Assembly (NCBI GenBank): GCA_049287505.1 | Contig: JBAQFY010000215.1 | Location: 1 to 10,682, forward strand | Direction: 5' to 3' | Origin: NIOZ-UU13 sp049287505 | Lineage (GTDB): Bacteria; Planctomycetota; Phycisphaerae; Sedimentisphaerales; Anaerobacaceae | Length of the DNA stretch: 10,682 nucleotides | Shown here: positions 1 through 4,736 of the stretch, piece after piece | Position numbering within the stretch: the stretch's first letter is position 1 | How the letters are laid out: every line of letters begins with the position of its first letter | Position numbers and translations under genes: made by a program | The notes under the pieces: model-generated | Seen by the model: the letters and a program-made list of their open reading frames with translations, nothing else | Told to the model about the DNA's origin: nothing | Database searches by the model: none

Positions 1-761
1 GGCTGCCTTTTATTTTCTTTTCCATCAAAAGAAAACGGCTCGATACAAGGGTCTGGCGAAGGGCTGTTGTGCCGGGCGCGGCAAATGTCGTTATGCAGAG
101 CTTGTACGCCTGTGCCTTTTACTATATTGGGCCGGCCTTTATGGTTCTGCTTGTGAAATCGTCTATCATCTGGATAGTGAGCTTTTCGTTAATATTCTTT
201 GCCGAGGAAAGAACGTTAGTCAAAAGCAAACGTTTCTGGTCGGGGTTGGCGCTTTCGGCGATTGGGGTAATCGGCGTGCTGTATTATAAGGAAGATTTCG
301 CTGCGGCCGGGACCCTGACGGGTATAGTTCTTGCACTTGCGATGGCGTTTATGTGGGCGGTATATATAGTCTCTGCGCGAATCGCTTTTAAGGAAATTGA
401 CTCTCGTCAGGGCTTTTCGGTGATAAGCATCTATACTGTTGGAGGGCTTTTTGTGCTTGCAGTTTTGTTCGGTCGGATAGGCGACTGCGTGAAAATGGGT
501 GCCTGGCAGTGGGCGTGCGTTGTGATTTCGGGGGCGACGGCCATAGCATTGTCCCATACGCTTTACTATTCGGCGATGAGGCACATCGGGGCGACTATCC
601 CCGGGCTTGTTATGCTGGCACAGCCGTTTATCGTCCTTGCGATTTCCAATGTGGTCTTCGGGGAATCGTTGAATGTTTTTCAATTGCTTTTCGGGGTGGT
701 TTTGTTAGGGGGCTCTGGTCTTGCTATCTGGTCACAGGAGCACCTGAAACGTGAATCGTGA
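1..761 (+). CDS. EamA/DMT-family transporter, 5' end cut by window
   Basis: Drug/metabolite-transporter superfamily permease (EamA type), an inner-membrane protein; the substrate cannot be told from sequence. The frame is open from position 3 to the window edge, so the first codons are missing. A GTG at 69 lies inside the gene and should not be taken as the start. About 252 residues are visible against roughly 300 for the family, so about 50 residues (one or two helices) are lost. I see about eight hydrophobic helices. They fall into the end of a first EamA repeat, closing near 'GVIGVLYYKE', and a complete second repeat. That second repeat has the family-typical signature around 'LSHTLYYSAMRHIGATI', then a proline-containing helix and a Gly-Glu-Ser motif ('VVFGESLN'). 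The protein ends with a short charged tail (HLKRES). Family assignment is firm; specificity is unknown. Confidence 0.85.
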   Translation, partial: LPFIFFSIKRKRLDTRVWRRAVVPGAANVVMQSLYACAFYYIGPAFMVLLVKSSIIWIVSFSLIFFAEERTLVKSKRFWSGLALSAIGVIGVLYYKEDFAAAGTLTGIVLALAMAFMWAVYIVSARIAFKEIDSRQGFSVISIYTVGGLFVLAVLFGRIGDCVKMGAWQWACVVISGATAIALSHTLYYSAMRHIGATIPGLVMLAQPFIVLAISNVVFGESLNVFQLLFGVVLLGGSGLAIWSQEHLKRES

Positions 762-813
762 CTCGTGGTCTGTAGCACGATAAATGCGAGGTGATTATCG
801 GTAGTTATTAGGC

Positions 814-865
814 GCCATCCCCAAGCGAGTCCAACTTTTGCGGGACTCGCTTGGGGCTGCCACCC
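814..865. repeat. Dispersed palindromic repeat, copy 1 (long hairpin)
   Basis: The arms ccccaagcgagtcc (819-832) and ggactcgcttgggg (843-856) are perfectly complementary over 14 bp around a 10-base loop. The outer flanks gccat (814-818) and ctgccaccc (857-865) recur around a shorter hairpin at 10527-10559, which marks this as a dispersed repeat and not a plain terminator. It sits 53 bases after the permease stop and may still stop or stabilise transcripts, but no T-run follows the stem on either strand. Confidence 0.7.
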
Positions 866-1150
866 ATTTTAAATTAAGAGGCTCTAACAAAAAGACTCAA
901 AATAGGCCATATCAGCACTGAAAACTGAGATTATTTTCATTTTGACAGAGGCTCTAAATGTTACTGAATACCCGTGAAATCCTGTGGCTGCACGATTGAC
1001 AATGGGTGGCTGTAGGCTTTAAGATATGCCAGCTCGTTAAGTAAGATATATATGGCCACGATGCTTATGAAGATTTATAAATAGATTAAGGTACCCTGAA
1101 TAAGTTTTTCGACAATAACTTTGGTTGAGGCTTCACTTCAGACCGTTTCG

Positions 1151-1209
1151 TTCCTGGATTCCCGCTCCCCGATCGGAGTCGAGGACAAGTTTCGCGGGAA
1201 TGACAGGGA
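1151..1209. repeat. Foldback repeat with attcccgc/gcgggaat arms
   Basis: Inverted arms attcccgc (1158-1165) and gcgggaat (1194-1201) enclose a 28-base loop. The loop holds a smaller palindrome: ctcc/ggag around ccgatcgg at 1169-1176. The outer segments ttcctgg and gacaggga also pair imperfectly. The architecture resembles the dispersed 'attccc-N-gggaat' intergenic repeats known from several bacteria (for example the Neisseria dRS3 type). It lies directly upstream of the pepF -10 box. Only one copy is in this window, so calling it a repeat rests on resemblance. Confidence 0.5.
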
Positions 1210-1228
1210 AACAATTGTCTAAAAACTT

Positions 1229-1234
1229 TATAAT
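1229..1234 (+). promoter_or_regulatory. Probable -10 box of the pepF promoter
   Basis: A perfect TATAAT lies 28 bases before the pepF ATG and 15 bases before its ribosome binding site, giving a leader of about 20 bases. No good -35 hexamer stands 16-18 bases upstream, where the foldback repeat ends, so the promoter may be weak or activator-dependent. Confidence 0.45.
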
Positions 1235-1249
1235 AGTAGATTAACCCAC

Positions 1250-1255
1250 AAGGAG
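1250..1255 (+). promoter_or_regulatory. Ribosome binding site of pepF
   Basis: aaggag ends six bases before the ATG at 1262. It fixes that codon as the start and includes the signal peptide in the protein. Confidence 0.8.
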
Positions 1256-1261
1256 ACAAAT

Positions 1262-3148
1262 ATGAACAAAGTTCTGAACGTCATTATTATATTGATTGCA
1301 GTCTTTGCATTTACTCAGGTTCAGGTTTTAGCCCAAACCCGTGAAAGGTCGGAGGTTCCTGTTGAATACAAATGGAAGCTGGAAGACCTCTATGTTTCAG
1401 ACGCGGCGTGGGATAAGGCCAAGCAGGAGCTGGCTGCTCAGTTTGATGAAGTTACAAAGTACCAAGGTAAGCTGGCAGGCTCTGCGTCTGAGCTATTGGC
1501 TTGTCTGGAGTTTGACAGCCGAGTCTCCAAAGAGTTTGGGCGCCTGTATAGCTATGCGCACATGAAATCCGACGAGGACACACGCAATTCGAAGTACCTT
1601 GCGATGGAGCAGGAAATGCAGCAGCTTCGTACCGACTATAGCTCCAAGGCGGCGTTTATTACGCCTGAGATTGCCGGGATGGATAAGGAGACAATCGATA
1701 AGTTTATCGAGCAAGAAGCTGGTCTGAAAATCTATAAGATGACTTTGTATGACATCCAGCGGATGAAGGCCCATACACTATCGGAAAAGGAGGAGAAGAT
1801 ATTGGCTGAGGCGGGCTTGTTGGCCGACGGCCCATCCACGATTTACGGGGTCTTCAGTAATGCAGAGCTGCCTTATCCCGAAATAGAGCTAAGTGACGGC
1901 ACTATGGCCAAGCTAACGAAGGCGGGGTACTCCCGCTATCGGGCTTCGCCGAATCGAGATGACCGCGAAGCAGTATTTGCGGCGTTCTGGGAGACATTTA
2001 CCAAGTTCAAAGGGACTTTCGGCACGCAGCTTTATGCGAATGTGAAGAAGGATATGTTCTATGCCCGCACGCGCGGCTATAAGTCTTCGCTGGAAAGCTC
2101 GTTGAATAAGGATAATATTCCCACAGCCGTATATATGGCTCTTATCGAAAATGTTACCAGCAACCTTGATTCATTCCACCGTTTCCTGAATTTGAAAAAA
2201 CGGATGTTGGGCGTAGAGACGTTGAAATATTCGGACGTATATGCACCGGTGGTTAAAGGTATTGATTTGAAATATACGTTCGATGAAGCCAAGAAGCTTG
2301 TGCTTGATTCGTTAAAACCATTAGGCAGGGATTATGGTCTTGTTGTTTCAAAGGCCTTTGAGGAACGATGGATAGATGTTTATCCGACGCCGGGTAAGCG
2401 TGCGGGCGGTTATTCCAACGGCAGCGCTTATGAAGTTCATCCTTACATTCTTTTGAATTACAACGACCAGTATGACGATGTGAGCACGTTAGCTCACGAG
2501 CTTGGTCATACGATGCACAGTTATTATTCCAATAAGAACCAGCCCTATCCGACAGCCGACTATTCGATTTTTGTCGCAGAAGTGGCTTCTACTTTTAACG
2601 AGGCCCTGCTGATTCACAAAATGCTCAAAGAAATCAAAGATGATGACACGCGGTTATCTTTGCTGATGAATTATTTGGAAGGAATCAGAGTAACGGTTTT
2701 CCGGCAGACCCAGTTTGCCGAGTTCGAGCTGCGCATACACGAAAAAGCCGAACGCGGCGAGCCGCTGACAGGGGATGTTCTCAGTGAATTGTATGGCGAG
2801 ATTCTCAAAAAATACTACGGCCACGAGAAGGGAATCTGCCATATCGACGACCTGTATGCGGTCGAATGGACGTACGTTCCACATTTTTATTATAACTTCT
2901 ATGTTTATCAGTATTCGACATCCTTTACTGCGTCCACGGCCTTAGCTGAAAAGGTATTGGGCGAAGAAGAAGGCGCGGTCGGAAAATACATTGAATTTAT
3001 ATCGTCAGGCGGCAGCGATTATCCAATTGAGCTTTTGAAAAAGGCGGGAGTGGATATGACAAGCGCTGAGCCATTTAATAAAACGATGGCGTCGATGAAT
3101 CGAACTATGAATGAAATCGAGGCGATTTTAGAGAAAAAAGGCAGATAA
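1262..3148 (+). CDS. pepF: Oligoendopeptidase F (peptidase M3B), exported
   Basis: Zinc metallopeptidase of family M3B that cuts short oligopeptides inside a closed two-lobed chamber. It has 628 residues, slightly longer than the usual ~600 because of an N-terminal signal peptide: Lys3, a hydrophobic run at 5-19, and a likely signal peptidase I site Val-Leu-Ala24/Gln25 with no lipobox Cys. Residues ~35-200 form the family's helical N-terminal lobe. The catalytic M3 domain carries the zinc motif HELGH at 412-416 (zinc ligands His412 and His416, catalytic Glu413). Glu440, in 'FVAEVASTFNE', is the expected third ligand. The late 'PHFYYNFYVYQYSTS' block is the family's substrate-binding His/Tyr segment. 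All key residues are present, so it should be active. PepF enzymes are often cytoplasmic; this one is predicted to act in the periplasm or outside, probably in peptide nutrition. It appears to be a single-gene unit. Confidence 0.95.
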   Translation: MNKVLNVIIILIAVFAFTQVQVLAQTRERSEVPVEYKWKLEDLYVSDAAWDKAKQELAAQFDEVTKYQGKLAGSASELLACLEFDSRVSKEFGRLYSYAHMKSDEDTRNSKYLAMEQEMQQLRTDYSSKAAFITPEIAGMDKETIDKFIEQEAGLKIYKMTLYDIQRMKAHTLSEKEEKILAEAGLLADGPSTIYGVFSNAELPYPEIELSDGTMAKLTKAGYSRYRASPNRDDREAVFAAFWETFTKFKGTFGTQLYANVKKDMFYARTRGYKSSLESSLNKDNIPTAVYMALIENVTSNLDSFHRFLNLKKRMLGVETLKYSDVYAPVVKGIDLKYTFDEAKKLVLDSLKPLGRDYGLVVSKAFEERWIDVYPTPGKRAGGYSNGSAYEVHPYILLNYNDQYDDVSTLAHELGHTMHSYYSNKNQPYPTADYSIFVAEVASTFNEALLIHKMLKEIKDDDTRLSLLMNYLEGIRVTVFRQTQFAEFELRIHEKAERGEPLTGDVLSELYGEILKKYYGHEKGICHIDDLYAVEWTYVPHFYYNFYVYQYSTSFTASTALAEKVLGEEEGAVGKYIEFISSGGSDYPIELLKKAGVDMTSAEPFNKTMASMNRTMNEIEAILEKKGR

Positions 3149-3210
3149 TATGAAATGTGAATTAACTTTGTAGATGTAATTTCGAGAGAGTTGAGAAACT
3201 TGTTTTTTAA

Positions 3211-3336
3211 ACAGATTTCTCCGCTTCGCCCCCGTGCTTTCTTGCCTGCACCCCCGTGCTTTCTTGCGAAAGCAAAAACGGGGGTAACGCAGGCACAGGT
3301 GCGAAAGCAAGAACGGGGGCTTCGGTCGAAATGACA
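3211..3336. repeat. Composite repeat forming a two-tier nested hairpin
   Basis: A 17-base unit, cccccgtgctttcttgc, occurs twice (3229-3245 and 3251-3267). It is answered on the right by gcaaaaacggggg (3272-3284) and gcaagaacggggg (3307-3319). All arms pair in nested order: cccccgt 3229-3235 with acggggg 3313-3319; tgcctgc 3243-3249 with gcaggca 3289-3295; cccccgt 3251-3257 with acggggg 3278-3284; ttgc 3264-3267 with gcaa 3272-3275 around a gaaa loop. The outermost part, acagatttct...gaaatgacag, is itself imperfectly inverted and resembles common intergenic foldback repeats. It fills most of the 240-base spacer after pepF. Confidence 0.65.
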
Positions 3337-3373
3337 GATGGTCTTTTCTACAGAGCAATGTGGACTATTAAAA

Positions 3374-3381
3374 GGAAAGGG
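3374..3381 (+). promoter_or_regulatory. Ribosome binding site of the small membrane protein
   Basis: The purine-rich run ggaaaggg ends seven bases before the ATG at 3389 and supports that start. Confidence 0.6.
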
Positions 3382-3388
3382 TAGGTAA

Positions 3389-3754
3389 ATGGAAAAGCAT
3401 ATCACTCTTGTAGCAGTGCTCAATATTGGATTTGGTGTCATGGGATTATTATTTGCATGTATGGCTTTTTTAGCTATTGCCGGCGGAGGAATTATTTCAG
3501 GAGACCCGGATGCAATGATAATCACCATGATAGTTGCCTCTGCGATAACTATCTTTTTTATTATAATATCTTTACCGGATATTATCGGAGGAGCTGGTCT
3601 TCTAAAGCGCAGGGGCTGGGCGAGGATTCTGGTTATGATAATTGCCGTTTTGGATTTGTTCTTAATTCCAATTGGGACTGTTATTGGTGTTTACAGTCTC
3701 TGGGTTTTATTGAACGAGGAGACGGCAAAGTTATTTACGAAAAGTTCCGGCTGA
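3389..3754 (+). CDS. Small integral membrane protein of unknown function
   Basis: A 121-residue protein that I cannot assign to a named family. It is almost entirely hydrophobic, with segments at about 6-31 (Gly/Ala/Phe-rich), 43-62, and 78-108, the last possibly two helices. A basic loop, Leu-Lys-Arg-Arg-Gly-Trp-Ala-Arg (about residues 72-79), comes before the third segment. The end 'IGVYSLWVLLNEET', followed by a short polar tail, resembles the closing part of small uncharacterised membrane proteins seen in many environmental bacteria, with a pattern of Gly-Leu-Leu-Lys-Arg-Arg-x-Trp-Ala-Arg-Ile-Leu. It has a good ribosome binding site, and the hydrophobic coding pattern is consistent along its whole length, so I believe it is a real gene. 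It converges with lepB across only 21 bases. No catalytic motif is visible. Confidence 0.75.
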   Translation: MEKHITLVAVLNIGFGVMGLLFACMAFLAIAGGGIISGDPDAMIITMIVASAITIFFIIISLPDIIGGAGLLKRRGWARILVMIIAVLDLFLIPIGTVIGVYSLWVLLNEETAKLFTKSSG

Positions 3755-3775
3755 TAAATGGCTTGACCTGACAGG

Positions 3776-4477
3776 TTATTTCAGAGAGGCAAAGAATCTT
3801 TTGAATCTGGGCTGATATTTGTCGGTAATGTCGAGTGACCCAATTATCCCCTTTGCTTTTCCGACTATTAATTTTCTCTCCACAAATCCGAAATATCTTG
3901 AATCCCTGCTATTGTCTCTGTTATCGCCCATAACAAAGTAGCTGTCCTGCGGCACCGTAACCGGCCCGAAGCTTCGAATTGCTGCAATTGAAGGCGTGCT
4001 CATTACCGCATGAGCAAGTCCATCCAAATTTTCCATAGCCAATATACATTTTTCTTTCAGTTTGCCGGGCAGATGTTCTGTGTATTTCGAATCAATTTTT
4101 GTATAGCTGAGTGGTTCTCCATTTAAGAAAAGCGTATTGTTTTTCAATTCGATTATGTCACCCGGCTGTCCTATTATTCTTTTGACTAATCGAGTCCCAT
4201 CATCAGGAGAAAAACAAACTACTATGTCGCCTCTTTGGGGGTCCGACCATTTTGCAAGCCTATGCAAAGTAAGAGGAAATCTCAAGTCATAGGCTATTTT
4301 ATCAACATAGAGCAAATCACCCTCCAGTATGGTAGGATTCATCGAGCCGGTTGGTACCCAATTCCAGTCCGCCAGACTTGATTTTACAGGTACTACTACA
4401 CAAACTAAGAAAAGGATGGTCATTCGCCATTCTTTCCAGAGCCTGCAGACATACTTTTTTGCTTTTTGGAAGATCAT
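3776..4477 (-). CDS. lepB: Signal peptidase I (family S26)
   Basis: Membrane-bound serine protease that removes signal peptides from exported proteins on the outer face of the inner membrane, using a Ser/Lys dyad. It has 233 residues. A short basic N-terminus is followed by one membrane helix (about 19-36). Box B 'PTGSMNPT' carries nucleophile Ser45, box D 'LVKRIIGQPGD' carries general base Lys99, and box E 'GDNRDNSRDSRYFG' is at 184-197. All three catalytic boxes are intact. It has a single anchor helix, as in Gram-positive and many other bacteria, unlike the two of E. coli. The start ATG at 4475-4477 is preceded only by the weak purine run gagaaaaa. Met19 is an alternative start but would leave no cytoplasmic basic segment. 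The gene diverges from gyrA and converges on the small membrane protein. The nearby exported PepF is a plausible substrate. Confidence 0.93.
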   Translation of the reverse strand: MIFQKAKKYVCRLWKEWRMTILFLVCVVVPVKSSLADWNWVPTGSMNPTILEGDLLYVDKIAYDLRFPLTLHRLAKWSDPQRGDIVVCFSPDDGTRLVKRIIGQPGDIIELKNNTLFLNGEPLSYTKIDSKYTEHLPGKLKEKCILAMENLDGLAHAVMSTPSIAAIRSFGPVTVPQDSYFVMGDNRDNSRDSRYFGFVERKLIVGKAKGIIGSLDITDKYQPRFKRFFASLK

Positions 4478-4591
4478 TTTTTCTCAATAATTATTATCGG
4501 CCAGGAGAGTTTAATTCTATACGTGAAAAATTCGCCGATGTTCTTTATTTGTCCTTTTTGGCACCGATATTCGTGTATGCCGGCCTGCAAT

Positions 4592-4624
4592 CTGCCCCGG
4601 CCCGGTCGGGGTTGTGCCGGGCAG
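4592..4624. repeat. GC-rich hairpin in the lepB-gyrA divergent spacer
   Basis: ctgccccggc (4592-4601) pairs with gccgggcag (4616-4624) with one bulged base. Alternatively, ccccg (4595-4599) pairs with cgggg (4607-4611). It lies about 45 bases upstream of the likely gyrA -35 box and about 115 bases from the lepB start. It could be a regulatory structure or another dispersed repeat; no second copy is visible here. Confidence 0.4.
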
Positions 4625-4666
4625 GAGAAATTGGGGTGTACGCCCATTCAAAATTGTTAGTATTTC

Positions 4667-4695
4667 TTGACTTTTCAGTCGGTTGCGGGTAATCT
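4667..4695 (+). promoter_or_regulatory. Candidate sigma70-type promoter of gyrA
   Basis: TTGACT (4667-4672) is followed after a 17-base spacer by TAATCT (4690-4695). The -35 is good, the -10 mediocre. A transcript starting near 4702 would exclude the upstream TTG codons as gyrA starts and leaves a leader of about 35 bases. Confidence 0.4.
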
Positions 4696-4718
4696 ATTTG
4701 CGAATAAGATTCAGCGTT

Positions 4719-4723
4719 AAGGA
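4719..4723 (+). promoter_or_regulatory. Probable ribosome binding site of gyrA
   Basis: aagga ends 13 bases before the ATG at 4737, longer than the usual 5-9, so the match is imperfect. No better site serves any other in-frame start nearby. Confidence 0.4.
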
Positions 4724-4736
4724 TGGCATAGAACTT

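Larger units (their letters stand above)
762..1261. other. Gene-free spacer between the permease and pepF
   Basis: About 500 bases with no credible coding region; the longest ATG reading I noticed (from 958) is only 13 codons. From left to right it contains a 14-bp perfect palindrome (819-856) and an 11-base direct repeat (agaggctctaa at 877-887 and 947-957, exactly 70 bases apart). Next is a 10-base segment, gccacccatt at 859-868, repeated inverted at 1001-1010. A foldback repeat follows at 1151-1209, and finally the pepF promoter and ribosome binding site. I cannot assign a function to 1011-1150. Confidence 0.6.

Noticed and set aside
69..761. The permease gene starting at GTG 69
   Set aside because: The frame is open to the window edge and the family needs about 50 more N-terminal residues, so this GTG is internal.
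3229..3319. The repeated cccccgt/acggggg units as a CRISPR array
   Set aside because: Only two direct copies separated by five bases, with the other two inverted. This is a nested hairpin, with no repeat-spacer periodicity and no cas genes.
3019..3528. A 169-codon reading on the minus strand spanning the pepF end and the nested hairpin
   Set aside because: It overlaps two credible genes and is translated mostly from repeat sequence; there is no recognisable domain.
4723..4731. A minimal upstream open reading frame (ATG GCA TAG) in the gyrA leader
   Set aside because: Its ATG overlaps the only Shine-Dalgarno-like sequence, so that site cannot serve it. The site fits gyrA better, despite the long spacing.
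4683..4736. An 18-codon N-terminal extension of GyrA beginning at TTG
   Set aside because: GyrA proteins normally begin close to the residues at 4737. The extension has no ribosome binding site and overlaps a plausible promoter whose transcript would start after it.
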